A stretch of 64,000 nucleotides of DNA from Ectocarpus siliculosus (GCA_000310025.1 FN649741.1:7799699-7863698); one strand, 5' to 3'. Shown: positions 12,104 through 24,500, counted from the first letter of the stretch. The notes: generated from the sequence alone by a model not told the origin. Made by a program: numbers and translations.

Positions 12104-12922
12104 GCTGCACATGTAACAAGCGCCTGGCCCCCATCTCCCTTCTCTCCCCCCCCCCGTCTGTCTCTCGATCTCTTCCTCTCTCTGTTCTGAAGCCTTCGAG
12201 CGTGGCAACATCAAGAAGGACGAGTGGCATGATGGTTGACATTGATAGGTTGTGCGGTATCGCGGATCAAGAGTTCCAGTCCCAGCAAAGCTCGTCTTTT
12301 CCCCACATTTGACTTTTTTTTGGCGCGGTTGCTCTCGCGCGTGTTTCGTTTTTTCCCGCCATGCTCACTCCTCGTCCATACCCCAGTGGTACAGCAGTAG
12401 TTCAAGCCAGTCAATTGCATAATAGTCTATAGAAATATATACCCGTAACGTGTTTGTGTGTGCACATTGCATAAAATAAATGTGCACACATGCCGCACTG
12501 CATGCTGCCATCTATGTGCTGTAAAGTAGCCAATCTAACCCAACTGCTGGTGGCACTGTCGTCATAAATTCGGCCAAAGATAAAGGGGGCACAAGGCTCT
12601 CATTATGTCTTCCCGCGTGAGAACTGCTGCGCTGGTGCTTCGCATGAATCGGATATATTTGTGTGTGGTTTTGTGTGTTGGTCGGGTTTAATCTAAATGG
12701 AACATGGTTCAACACGGTTTAGCATCGGAGATCAGCCCCAGGTGCCCGCTTGTGGACGCACAGACAGATATTCGAGATTGGGTGCCGGCAATAACACATG
12801 TGCGGCGGGCAGGTGTTCGCTTCAACTCGTAGACCCGTAGAGCCAGTAACAACATCATCAGCATCATCATGATCTTTCCACATGCATGCATGCATGCGAT
12901 GTGTGCATTTGTTGAGGTTTGT

Positions 12923-12924
12923 GG

Positions 12925-12961
<37 letters not shown>
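12923..12961. repeat. GTT trinucleotide microsatellite
   Basis: About 12 TTG/GTT units in intergenic DNA. Polyvaline, polyleucine and polythreonine ORFs across it are artefacts. Confidence 0.95.
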
Positions 12962-13547
12962 CTTCACATGGTTGCAACGGCAGCAAGCGTTCACCCGCAG
13001 GTGCACGAATAGAGTCGCGGCCGCATCAACCACAAGAATCGAGTGCGAGGAGGTCGGGGCGGGTCCGAACGTGGAGCGTTCGAGCTCAGAGAAAGCTAAA
13101 TATCAGGTCGTACGGGTGCGTGCGTGGGTGCGTGCGGTGCAAAAAAGTTGCGTACAAGTAGTGCGCGTTGTTTGGCGGGCGAACTGTCAAATTTCAGCCA
13201 ATCAGAATCAGTGTTTGCCTGGCATCTTTGCTAACAGCTCACAGCTCATCAAAGCAACAGCAGACCAAACTGACCCTTGCCTGATCCCCTGGTGCTTGCT
13301 GTAATGTCGGACTAACCCAAAGCGTACAGCAGTGGACGGTGGTATCGCGGAAACCTTCTGGAAGCAAAAGTATGAAGCTGGACAGCTTCTGCGGCGGGCT
13401 GTGGTGCCTCGTGGTCTCGGCATCGATGTCCTATGTCGGCGGGTTCGTTGGTGAGTTACGCTACATGCACATGTGCATGAATACATGCAAGGCGACATTC
13501 AACTGCAGTACAACCACACTCCCAGGGACAAAGGAGGTATCGTCCCT

Positions 13548-14342
13548 CAACCATCAACCACCATTACCCCGCAATGAAGCCTGGTTGTACGGACAACAAT
13601 TCTACAAGCAACCCCGACAATCTCTCATTTGTTGCCGCCGTAACCCTGGCCGGCGTTGGCCTCATCTCCGGTGTGCTTGGCCAATTGTTGGTCAAAGACG
13701 GTGCGCTGCCCCGCCGTGAACCCGGCTACTGCTGTCCTCGCCTTGAGCGGGGCGGCGGCTGACAGGCCAAAGAGCGTGGTATCTGGGCGGGCGGAGACAG
13801 GAGCAGGAGCCCCACGGAGGGGGGTGGTGAGGAGGGAGCAGCTTTGCGGGCGACACCACGGATGCGGCGTTGGGTAGCGCGGTGCTGATTCGAGTCGAAA
13901 TCGTCGATCGGATTATGACGGTCGTCGATGGCGGCTTGTTCTTCGTGTTCCGCCAGGTCGATAGCGTTTTTCCGATCGCGCTGCTGGCGCTTCAGGGCGC
14001 GCCATCGACGAGCGTCATAATCCAAGCAGCACCACGCTACCCAACGCCACATCCGTGGTATCGCCCCCAAAGCTGCTCCCTCCCCACCGTCACCCTCCGG
14101 GGGGCTCCTGCTCCTGTCTCCGCCCGCCCCGACGCCACGTCCTTTGGCCTGTCAGCCACCGGCCGGCTCGAGGCGAAGACAGCAGTAAATAGCCGGTTCA
14201 CGCCGGGGCAGCGCGCCATCTTCGACCAACAATTGGCCAAGCACGGCGGAGATGACGAGGCCAGGGCCGGCCAGGGTTACAGGGGTGAGAGATTGTCGGG
14301 GTTGATTGTCGACTTGTTGTCCGCGGTGGACGGTAGTGGTGA
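13548..14342. repeat. Long inverted repeat (foldback element), arms about 350 bp
   Basis: The left arm (about 13548-13934) is the reverse complement of the right arm (about 14000-14342). Shared blocks include CCCGACAATCTC, GCTTGGCCAATTGTTGGTC and TGACAGGCCAAAG, and the core GGATTATGACG. The loop of about 65 bases (13935-13999) continues an open minus-strand frame that reads DYDARRWRALKRQQRDRK, so the loop may carry a captured or transposon-derived coding piece. A GTT microsatellite abuts the right end. No full transposase is visible. Confidence 0.85.
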
Positions 14343-14365
14343 TGCTGCCGCTGCTGCTGCAGTTT

Positions 14366-14367
<2 letters not shown>

Positions 14368-14407
<40 letters not shown>
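14368..14407. repeat. TTG trinucleotide microsatellite
   Basis: About 13 TTG units immediately outside the right arm of the foldback element. Confidence 0.95.
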
Positions 14408-15307
14408 GTTGTTCAAATAGTTGTTCACAGAGTTGTTCATGAGTTGTTGTTGCCATTTGTTGCCTGTTGTTGTTCGTTGAAACTCAGGACACGCGGCGAG
14501 TCGCGAGACACGATACTCTCAGTCAGAAGCCCCGAGAACCATCAACCCGTGATTCCCGATTGGATTTACGGAAGACTATCAACCCATCGTGATGCTCGTT
14601 CCGCCTACCTGTAATACTTGCGCACAGATAGAGGTATACGTACAACCGTCGGCCTTTGGTTCTACAGCTTTGCGTCAGAAATTGGTCCTCTGTTGCAAAC
14701 TTGAACCAGCCAGACGGAGAGTCTTCCCGAATATGATACGGCGAACAGTTACAATCGGGGCCTTGATGACACTCACGCCAAGCAGGAACGTCGCCTTCGG
14801 CTCTCACGCCAGCACCCCATCGCACGCGAGCGCTAGAAAGCATGAGCGAGCACCGTGGAGTTCCTAAACGAAGAAGGCTTCTTTACGCGGAGGGAGGAGG
14901 CGGGGGCCAGGAGTCAGTGGAACCAGCTGCGGTGTTACGAACGGCGGTGGAGACTCGTAAAGGTTGAGGTTTTCTTGCAACGAGCTGTTGGGGAATAGGC
15001 CAGGGTATAGTCTGCGCTTGTGACCTCGTCGAATCCGGTGCTACGCGAGGCGAAGTTTGAGTCTAGAGAACGCGGTGATCGCGTACTCGCGGGGAGCGGC
15101 CTTATGCATGCGCAAACAAATCCACGCCGCAGCAGGTGATAAGCATCAGGGACGGGTATTGCGTGGATTTGTTTGTTTGAGCGACTGAAGAAGAAGCGTG
15201 CTGCTTCCTGCACGTGGTACGTAATAACTCTGTGCCCGCCGTGCGGGCCTCCCACATCTGATTTGTGTTTTCTTTCAAACTATTTGATCTTCGCAATCGA
15301 CAATCAG
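14408..15307. other. Interval upstream of the PAP-like gene
   Basis: I recognise no protein here. The missing N-terminal exon(s) of the PAP/fibrillin-like gene, including any plastid-targeting sequence, should lie here, but I could not place them. A perfect 15-base inverted repeat occupies 15113-15175. Confidence 0.4.
15113..15175. repeat. Perfect 15-bp inverted repeat
   Basis: CAAACAAATCCACGC (15113-15127) and GCGTGGATTTGTTTG (15161-15175) pair perfectly across a 33-base loop. It lies about 140 bases upstream of the first recognised exon of the PAP-like gene. It could be a hairpin element or a regulatory structure. Confidence 0.6.
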
Positions 15308-15312
15308 TGCCA

Positions 15313-17152
15313 ATGACGGAGGTGTCCGAGGCGCTGAGGGTTCTGGCGGCAGATGGTGGCTCCCCGCTGGCTTGCGGAGGTACGTACGCGCATGTGCGAC
15401 GCTCAGCCACAAAACGTTTTCTTGTGGGTTTCCTCGAGGAGTGCGAACGTGGGGGTCCTCGCCCTTCGCCGATTCTTGTGAGGGGGTCGTCGGTACGGTG
15501 AATCTCCCACCCCCTTCCCCCAACGGACCGCCTTCGCGGGAAATTCAGTATTTCAAGGAAAATACAACAGGGAGGGGGGTACGCAGACTCTATTCCCTAA
15601 CCCTAACCCTAACCCAACTTCCCCGATTGTATGCTGTATCCAACATGTTTCCTGAATACAATGCACCCAGCGAAGGCTACTGCCCCGAACAGAAGTAATC
15701 CCTTGATATGCAGCCCTGAGACAAGGTCATACTCGAAGCGTATCATTAGCACCGGCCAAAATGAGTGAAGAATACCGTCACAAAACGACGCCACTCGTGG
15801 CAGCACACAATCCGTCCGTCACGCCTAGCCCCCCCCAACGTCTGACCCCTCTCGCCCTCGCTCGACCCCCGTGTATTCTCGAGAGAGCAGCCGAGGACGT
15901 GGAGGGTAGCTGGGAGCTCGTTTTCAGCACCCAGCTCAAGAGCGGGTACATGCCGATCCGTGAGCTGGTCGGCTTCTACCCGTCCCGCGAGGAGGCCTCC
16001 ATCGACGCTACGGCTGGGCCGCTGCCAATCGGGGGGTACGTGGATGACTTTATTTCAAGCTGAAACATGGCGTCCACCAAGAGCTAAGGAAAATTTGGGG
16101 CTCTTGGCATGATTCTTTGCCCACACCACACACACTGCTCAGGCCACACGCGTTGCACAAGCTAGGCCACGCAAACCGTCCCTCTTCTCCCCAACAAGAG
16201 TGCTCTCGAGCGCTGCTGCTGCTGCTGCTGTCGTATTGATGCGGCTCTCCCTTCCCCTCGCCAAAATACCGCCGTGACACCCTCCGCCGCCCTCCCGCTT
16301 GGCCCCCGAACTGCAGCATGCGCGGCAAGTGCTGGTGGAGGGGGGGCGAGGAGAACGAGTTGGCGTTTATGCTGGGTGCCGTGAAGCTAGGCCCATTCAA
16401 ATTCGGCAAGGACAAGAACGAGGTCAAGACGTACAAGTTCTTCGTAAACGACGGAAAGGTGCGCCGTCGGGAGAACCGTGGCGAAACTCATGCCGGTTCG
16501 TTTCGGGAGATTGTCACTTGCATGGACGGTTGGTTCTGTGCAACAGCAGTCAGTGTCGTTGAGAAATTGTGTTGCATTGTCGACGAGGGTATGTATGCGG
16601 TTTACAAAGCAGGCGTTTCCCCTCCCTGATTTCCACGGGGGTGAAATGCGCGCGCTAGGAGTTGCAAACCCAGTCCATCCCCCGTCGCTCGTTAAAAGAA
16701 AAACCAGGAAGATACACCACTTTTCACACGCACATGCGGTATGTCAAAAGCTAAGAGTGCCGGTGTTCATGGTCAGGCGAGTATTGCCCCTCCCCTGTCC
16801 ACACGGATGTCCCACGTCCCATGTAGTCGACACGCACACAGCAGTGGGGCGCCCTCAGCAGTGCTGATGCCCACTATAGTGCCGGAAATATCTCAGGAGG
16901 GCACAGCCAGAGCCCTCAGGAGTTTGGCACTATTCGGCACGATTCTGAATAAGTGTTTCGGCGGGCACATCGTACCAATCGTGTGCCGTTTGCCGTCCCC
17001 CCCTGATGTCGCTTTCTTGACTTCACCCTCCCTTTGCTCGTTTCGGGGATCACCCCAACTATGTATGCTTCGGCGTGCCGATCAAGGTTCTGGCGGCAAG
17101 AAGCAGCGCGGGGGGGTTCGCGCTTCTTTCGCGCGTCCCTGAAGAGGGGTAG
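15313..17152 (+). CDS. Plastid-lipid-associated (PAP/fibrillin)-like protein
   Basis: The exons are 15308-15379, 15891-16035, 16317-16458 and 17087-17152 (stop TAG). All phases join and give about 139 residues if the ATG at 15313 is used. That ATG follows a splice-like AATCAG at 15307, so an upstream exon is more likely. The visible protein contains VEGSWELVFSTQ near residues 25-36, a GPFKFG turn, KTYKFFVNDGK, and a C-terminal AARSSAGGFALLSR. These resemble the start (edleGrWelvyst) and end (aaRssaGGlaLl.R) of PAP/fibrillin domains, a family that binds plastid lipids. No transit peptide is visible because the 5' end is missing. The last exon rests on phase and motif fit; its acceptor (GATCAAG) has a weak pyrimidine tract. 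Another lipocalin-like family is possible. Confidence 0.55.
15594..15615. repeat. Interstitial telomere-like repeat
   Basis: Three CCCTAA units in tandem within the intron 15380-15890 of the PAP-like gene. A shorter two-unit TTAGGG run lies near 34323-34336. The unit agrees with the TTAGGG telomere type. Confidence 0.8.
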
Positions 17153-20035
17153 CCGAGAAGAGCAGTTTTGGGGGGTGTCAACGGCGGCGGCTCCATCGAT
17201 ACACAGCAGTATTGCCGGTTCACGAACAGTAACTTGTGCGGAGACAACGATTGTTCGAGCATGAGGCACTGGGAGCGTGGGGGCGTGGGAGAAGTGACGC
17301 TCCATGGGCAACACTAGGGAATGAATGCAGCTCTCGAGTATTTTGTTTTTTGCAAGAACCGAATCTCTATACCCACAGATAAAGAGTCCGGGATAAAGGT
17401 AGTAAATGTTCCATTTGTGTTGTCGGGCCTTGGTGGCGCACAGTAGTTCGAGTATTGCACAACCGCTGCGGGATTCGTATCGTTTCTTGTTGGCAAGAGT
17501 GCCCGTACGTACAAGTGTCGGGTGCAGGGTCCATCGACGCACAACAGTATGTCGGAGGAGTTTCAGGATTGTCAAAGAGTTGCTCGTTTCGACTTGAGAG
17601 CGCACAGCCAAATTAGGCGTCCCTCTCTGAATCAATCGTTCGTCGGCAGCATCGACGTCCCTGCAACCGGTGCCCAGCGTTGCACGATTCCCCCGAGGCG
17701 TAAGGTTGGGGGCACAGATGAGCTGCTTCTGTGAAACTGCCCAAAGCTGTCTTGTCACACTCACAGGGCATTTCGCACAGGTGACCTGTACAGCCGTAGC
17801 TTAGCAGGCACAAGTCTTGCCAAACATTCCCCAACTGCAAACCTGGGTGTGGGTCATCTCTCGTCGAAAAATGTCAATCCAATTGGGGCAGCAGCCGTGG
17901 CCCACGGCAATCTGAAGTGTTACAACAGTTGGCCAGGAAATCGGCAGCGATAAGATTCGTTTCCTCAAGAAACTGTTTCTGATCCATCCGAAACAAAAAA
18001 CACGGGCTCCCCGGTAGATGCACACACTATTAGACCAAGACGGGAGACAAGGGCCCTGGGGAAATCGTTCCTTTCTTATCAGTATCGAAGCACCCCACGC
18101 AACGCAACCAAGCTGCTCACACTTTCGTCATTTCCACTTTACAATCCTCGATGCAATCCAATATATGGGACCGCCTAGATGGGGGGACAGAGAGCGAGGT
18201 TGTAGGCAATCCATACAGACAGCTGGCCTCACTTCAATCTATCACACGCAACTATCCTCGTACAGCAATATCTCATCTATCTGGGGTGTCTATTCCCTCA
18301 TCTTCCGCCTTCTTGATTCCCTGCCCACAATGCACTATAGCCCGTTTCGTTTGTGACGGTTTTACATCGGGAGGAACACCTACAGCAGTAGCGCTGTGTA
18401 CGAACGTACGACCTACACATATAAATGCAACACATCACCGTGTGATGGAACAGCTACCCTTGATATCATCCCCCCCCCCCCCAACCCCCCCCAAAGGGGT
18501 GGGGGGCAAAGGCTCTTCCCCCGACCCCCCCCATTGATTTCCCCCCTTTTTTCACAAAACCCCCGGGGGGGAATTAGGGAAAAAAAAAAAAAAANNNNNN
18601 NNNNNNNNNNNNNNNNNNNNNNNNNNNNNNNNNNNNNNNNNNNNNNNNNNNNNNNNNNNNNNNNNNNNNNNNNNNNNNNNNNNNNNNNNNNNNNCCCCCC
18701 CCCCCCCCCCCCCCCCAAAGGGGTGCGGTGACAACATCTCTTCGCCAGCCGCACCCTATCGATTCACGCCTCTTTCACACAACACCCCTGCGGGAGAGTA
18801 AGGAAAGATAAAAAAATAATACAAAATGAAGTACTTCTCCCCACAGACGACATGGTCTATGTACCACACCCTAACGTTAACACAGGCCGAAACTGTCACA
18901 ACTCCTGATCGCCGGGGGCACTGGTGAAAACACCCAACTACCGGGTAACGAAAGGTACCGCACCCCCTGCAAAAAAAACGCTTGATGCTTGGTTCATACG
19001 CTCGCATGTACCAACATGGACGTGATGTTCTAGACTTTATATAGATTATCCCTCGTCGTACACAAAAAAGACGTTCATGAAATACATGAGCGAACGCGGG
19101 AGCGCTCCTCGCACCCTCGCGTAAAGTCGGGATGGGAAGCGTTCACCATCCGGTTTCTGCATATATATGACGGAGCCCCCCCCCCTCCTCCGATTCATTC
19201 ATTCACCCCGAGGGGAACAGAAGCGCCACATGGCATACACACAACTATAATAGCTACTATGATGTGTTGGGGATCAGGAATCCGCTACCTTGTACCAGGA
19301 AGACTGCTTACACCATGCCACAAGGAAATGTATGCTAATATGAAGCCGCTACTATGTACAAGGAATAGCTGCTCAGAACATGTAACGAAAATATACACTA
19401 CATACAGACGCAAGCGCCGAAAATTCATGACTACTTTGACTACGACCCCCGTGGGTGAACGAAGACCAGCATGTGACTTCGCGTACAACTCTACACATGA
19501 TACCCTTCGCGACGTGCGACATACGAAACGAAACGGCCAAGCGGTGGTGACAATCCACTGCCGGACACAAAATACTCTCACAGGGGCGGCGTGAACGTTG
19601 CGAGTACATACATGTAAGATTTTAGATGCGATGTATGAGCAACACGACCCCGGATCATTCTTCAAATCACGTTGCACTGCACACTATGCGTGCCCGGCAC
19701 TCGTGTAGTCCTGGATATCCCAACCCTAAAAAGACCCCAACACACATACATACATACGTGGGAAATACAGCACGGAGGAAGGTACACCGACTATCATAGC
19801 CGCAAAACTTCACCCACCACATGGACTCAGGGGGAAATGAAGCACCGGGAACGGCAAAAGTTTGAACTAAGAAGGCTTGGAGGGCAGAGAACCCAGTTTT
19901 ACAGCACGAGACGCATCATTCAACATACAACAAGAGAACGGCCGCTGTCGCCAAGCATTAGTCCACACAACATCGGTCTCCTCGCTTGCGCAGAACGAAA
20001 CAAGGGGGGGCGGCAGAAGGAAAAACAATGTACCT
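17153..20035. other. Intergenic stretch with assembly gap
   Basis: No supported gene. A 282-codon minus-strand ORF at 16916-17764 overlaps the last PAP-like exon and shows no domain. The interval includes a 100-N gap at 18595-18694 and several copies of the ACAGCAGT octamer (for example 17203, 18382). Confidence 0.5.
18595..18694. other. Assembly gap (100 N), probably spurious
   Basis: The 110 or so bases before the Ns (from about 18488) are a homopolymer-smeared version of the sequence right after the poly-C that follows the Ns. Both read AAAGGGGTG... then ...CACAAAACCCC / CACACAACACCCC ... GGAAA in the same order and spacing. The left flank is therefore probably the bad end of a read that had slipped through the poly-C tract. 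Confidence 0.8.
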
Positions 20036-21502
20036 CTACACGAATCCCACAATCGCTCGGAACACTTCTTCAGCTTCCAGCCCCACCACTCTCGCCAATA
20101 CGCCGCCGCCCACATCCCGACCACCAGAGGCGTCGCCCCCTGCGCACTCCGCCCCTTGGCGCAGAACCTTTCCACCCACTACTCGGCTGTCCTCTTCTTC
20201 CCTCTCCGCTCGGACACGGCTCAAGACCAGCGGGCCTCTCCGTCGCCAGGCTCTGTCCGCGGGAGCTCTCCTCAGCAACCGCTTCAGGGGCTCCGCGGAA
20301 CTGCTGCGGGTGACTACTACCTGCTCAGGGGTGCGCCCGAAGTTATCCTCAGCGGTTTCATCGGCGCCGCGCCTGAGAAGGAAGTCGATATCCGCGGCCG
20401 AGCTGTCCGTCGCCGGAGCCGCGGCGACGATGTGGAGAGGGGTCCGGCCGTGGCCATCGGCTGCGTTGACGTCCGCCCCCCTCTGTAAAAGCAGCGCCAT
20501 TCTCGGGGTGTTGCTGCGCCGGAAGAAGGCGGCGATGTGCAGCGGCGTCAGGCCCACGTGAGAGTCCCGGTGTCCCGGCAGCCAGACCTGAGAGCTCCGA
20601 GCTTCGAGGTCAGCGCCGGCTCCCACGAGCGCCTCGATCACGCACGGCTTGCCGCGGTAGGCCGCCCAGTGGAGCGCGGTGAACCCGAACCCGTCGCAAC
20701 TCTTAACGTCGGCACCGTGCTTCAGGAGCGCCCGCGTCATCGCCGCCTCTCTGCTGCTGCACGCCAGCTGAAGGGGCGAGAACTTGAGGCTGGACCCGTA
20801 TCGGGCGCTGGGATCAGCCCCGGCCTTGAGCAGGGCCTCCGCGGCTACTGTATGGCCCGCTCTCACCGCCGCATGGAGCGGACACCGCCCCTGGCCGTCC
20901 GCTGCGCCCACGCTGGCCCCCCGGCGCAAGAGCGTGCAGACGGAGTGCCCGTCGCCTGCGGCGGCCGCGATGTGAAGAGGAGTTTCGCCGCAGCTGTCCT
21001 TCGCGTTAACGTCGGCTCCGGCGATCATCACGTCCCCGGCCAGCACGCGGTGCCCCCCCCGGAGGGCATAGTGCAGGGCGCTGCGGTTGTCGGAGTCGAG
21101 CAGCGAGACGCCCGCGCCCGCGAGCATGAGCACTCGCGCCACGGCCGTGTGGCCGCCCGCGATCGCTCGGTGCAGAGGCGACCTCCGGTCACTCCCCGTC
21201 ACCGCGTTGACATCGCCGAGGCTCCCGGCCTCTAGCAAGGCCGACACGGTCTTGCTATTGCCACCCTGGACGGCCACGTCCAGCAGGCTGCGGCCGTCGC
21301 AGCCCTTCCAGCCCGCGCCCCCGTCAGCGCCGGCTCTGAGGAGCGTGGAGGCGAGGTGCTGGTTGCCCTCCGCGACGGCGTGCTCCAGGGGGGCTCGCAG
21401 CCACTCCGCCCATTGCGCGGGCGTCGCGTGTCTGGAGACCAGCTTGAACAGCTGCTCCTCCGTGCCGCCCAGGGCTGCCGTACGCTCGTCGAAATTTGCC
21501 AT
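20036..21502 (-). CDS. Ankyrin-repeat protein, single exon
   Basis: This is a 488-residue open frame on the minus strand starting at the ATG at 21502-21500 (MANFDERTAALGG...). The frame is open a further 60 codons upstream, but this Met precedes the TPAQWAEWLRAPLEHA block that I associate with the N-terminus of a large ankyrin family in Ectocarpus. About ten ankyrin repeats follow, with TPLHIAA-type helices and GADVNA-type loops, for example near residues 110-130, 180-200, 215-235 and 310-330. The C-terminus ends in an ARVVGLEAEEVFRAIVGF-like tail that seems conserved in the family. Ankyrin repeats mediate protein-protein contacts; partner and location are unknown. Base composition is clearly more GC-rich than the flanks. 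It has no intron, unlike its neighbours. Confidence 0.85.
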   Translation of the reverse strand: MANFDERTAALGGTEEQLFKLVSRHATPAQWAEWLRAPLEHAVAEGNQHLASTLLRAGADGGAGWKGCDGRSLLDVAVQGGNSKTVSALLEAGSLGDVNAVTGSDRRSPLHRAIAGGHTAVARVLMLAGAGVSLLDSDNRSALHYALRGGHRVLAGDVMIAGADVNAKDSCGETPLHIAAAAGDGHSVCTLLRRGASVGAADGQGRCPLHAAVRAGHTVAAEALLKAGADPSARYGSSLKFSPLQLACSSREAAMTRALLKHGADVKSCDGFGFTALHWAAYRGKPCVIEALVGAGADLEARSSQVWLPGHRDSHVGLTPLHIAAFFRRSNTPRMALLLQRGADVNAADGHGRTPLHIVAAAPATDSSAADIDFLLRRGADETAEDNFGRTPEQVVVTRSSSAEPLKRLLRRAPADRAWRRRGPLVLSRVRAEREEEDSRVVGGKVLRQGAECAGGDASGGRDVGGGVLARVVGLEAEEVFRAIVGFV

Positions 21503-24500
21503 GTGCCTTCTCGGAGTTGTGCCCCCTCGATTTTTTTCTTGTACTGTACCAGTAGTCTCTAACCTGATTGGTCGCGGAATGTTCACGATCACAGGGCTCG
21601 CAGATTGACCTGTACGCCACGACACCAAACGCAAGCCAGACGGGAACGGTAAAGGGTAGTAACTGCCCAAGGGCGATAGCAAGATTGTATGGATACATGC
21701 ACTGTAGTTGGTGGGAGAACAAAAGTGCAGTTCAGAACGGGGGCGAGCCTACGAAATCCCAAGCTCAATGGGACCGAGGTTTCCGCCTCTTATTTCGTCG
21801 CCACCGCCGTCGAGCGAACGTCATTTTTCATTGTATATATCAGAGTTTAGTGTGGGATCCACCGCTGAGCTGCTACTGTGTACCATCCATGTTTTCTATT
21901 TTTCGTGGCAAATTATTTTGGGCGTCTATCTGATCTTAGTTGTGGGCCCGTTCTGCGCAGCAAATGGCGGGTCTATGTACAATACAACAAACAGCAGTGG
22001 GCTCGAGAGAGAAAGATATCGCGACAGGTCCGCAAGATTCAGTCTTCCTTTAGCATGATTGCTGTCTAGACTAGGTATCGGACGTGCAAGAGACGAGACA
22101 GAGAGTAGTTGACAATTAGGTCCCGGGCACTAAAGACGGCCAACCATGGCTAGGCTAGTGGCGTGTGCCACAGCACGCCACATGCTCGCAATTGCGACTA
22201 ATTACCCCGCGGCGAGCGCGCCCACCTTTCCCCTTTTTCTTGTGGGAAAGTAATCGTCTATTACTACATGTAGATAGACTATCCACCTGCTCAGCTTTCA
22301 TGAAACCTCGAACGGTGTGGCTGGGCCCGCTACACTCACACGACATACACACCAGTATCGTTGTAGGGTGTGCCTTACGATCGCTGTCAAGAGGCTTCTG
22401 GAGAGGATGTCTGGGGTTTGTGTGGTGGGCAGAGGAGGACGGAGACCTACCGGTAACTGTTCTGAGAAGAATGTACTTCCTTTTTTTTACGTCTTGTAGA
22501 AATATGTACGACCCTGAGCATGTCAAATCAAGGAGGCAATCCTTGCCTGCGCTCCGTTGGAGATCAACATCGGCGAGTCGGTGAGCAAACGATACAGCGA
22601 AGGGATTCTGTCCCGAACGATCCTTACTACGGTTGGTTGTGGGACCCGGCCCGGAGTGTAGTGTCGTCTTGCTCGCAGCTTGTCACAAACAAACAAACTT
22701 TGTAACGGAAATTCCCGAAAATAGAATGGAAAGTACATGTACGCACTCAACATCCAAGCACCTTTCAGGAAGTTTGGCGGTTGGCATTGACCCTCACCTC
22801 CAGCGGTAACGCACCCTGTAAAGCGCACGTCCCTGAATCTACACGTTCAGCACTTGGGTACGGTTTGGTGGGACACGGCAGCAGTGGAGCAGTGGGGTAC
22901 TCCTTTTCTCATGAGACGTTACGGGAAAAAGTTTTCCCCGAAGAAGATACCCAACGAACGGTTGGCAGGCCATATATCGGAATTCCGACCCAAGTCGCTT
23001 CCCAAAATAGCTGCCTACGAGGGGGCCTGTAACACTCACCATCGGTGGGGGCCAGAGACCCAGGGAGAAAGGTGGCGTGATAGAAGCGGACCGTGGCGCG
23101 TGTCTTTTGGCTGTCTGCTGTCGAGGGATGACCACTTCTGACCAGTGACGGCAGCAGGGTGGGGAGAGCGGTAGGCGGTTGAGGGGTGGTCTGCAGCTCA
23201 AGTAACGCCTCTGCAGATTAACACGCCGATATGACAGTCCCGAGCCTGTGGTCGCTGCTTGCTGCTTGCTGCTGCTGCCTTGTTGCTGCACTACAATACC
23301 GCTACCGCGCGCTCTTTGTTTGTCACGCCGACTCGAGCCTCGCACCCCCCCCCTCTGCCCACCTCATCGCAACTACTAACAGGTACGTGATGTGGAGGAA
23401 TTTCCTCGTGATATGTATTCTCTGTGCAGAGCATTGTGGTCGGCTGCTCGAGAGACGTGAATTTACAAACAGCAGCTCTTGCCCCTGCGGACACAGCATA
23501 TTTAGTCCGTAAGTCTGCACTGGCTCTGTGTCTTGTGGTCTACGGCTACCTCTTTGGATCACCGCCGAACCTTAGTCTACCCCCCCACAAAAGACCTAGG
23601 TTTGGGGCGATGCCGTGAGATGGTCCGCCAACCGCATGCAGGACCTACACAGCAGTAACTGGCTGTTTGCGAGACAGCAAGGAGCAGGGAGCGTGCATCG
23701 GTGCACCCACAGCAGTAAAGATGTGAAGTACCACAATGTAGACTGGAACAACAGCAGTGCGCTGTACAAGTAAAGTACTGCTGTAGACGATGTTATCATG
23801 TTATCATGTTCAAATGGCGTTCTCTCACAACATCCAGAGGATGACGATGCAGGATTATCTTTGTTGTCTACTCGGGAGCACTGTTGTAGTCAAAGCAAAA
23901 TACGAGCCCCATGGTGGCTTCTATACGGTAGACCTCGGCATGGCACTGGCTGTAGTCCACCGCCGTGTGCATGTGGCTCTTCAGGTCATACCTACAATAC
24001 TTGTCATGTTCAGGGAATCACAGCAGCAGCTAGTTGTAGTTTACGCACTTATTGTACTGATCGCCGATTCGACACAAAAAGCGCAGCTATGTAGCTGTCG
24101 TCTCTCTTCCTCTTCGCCCGAACAGGCCCTTAAGTTTACTAGTCTGGTACAGCTTTTTCGGCCGCCCTATGCAGACTACGTGTTACTGCCACTGTTGTAG
24201 GCTATCGGTATATCGAAAGATACGCTTGCCTGTCCCGATATCCTCATCTTTCACTTGGGCTTGCTTTCATGTTCTACTGCTGTAGACCGGCGACTGTATG
24301 ATAGATGAGTGCACTCAACCCATTCGTTGCGTTCCCGCGGGGTTAAGGATACAAGGCAACCATGCGGTGGTCAAACAACTCGACATCGTAGGGAATACCA
24401 CCGCTGTGCATACGCCTCCAATTTTCTTCTAGCAGAAAGCTTGATCAGCGTCGGGAACTATTATAACATTGCCGTGGGAAGGGGTACAAGTGCTTCCGCG

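Larger units (their letters stand above)
10320..13547. other. Gene-poor interval after the coiled-coil gene
   Basis: The first few hundred bases are presumably the 3' UTR of the preceding gene. I see no convincing gene. A short open stretch near 12190-12235 reads EAFERGNIKKDEWHDG followed by a stop, which could be a terminal exon but is too short to support. A small inverted repeat lies at 12059-12103 and a GTT microsatellite at 12923-12961. Confidence 0.5.

Noticed and set aside
16916-17764. 282-codon minus-strand ORF
   Set aside because: It overlaps the in-phase last exon of the PAP-like gene on the other strand, has no domain, and its composition looks like non-coding DNA.
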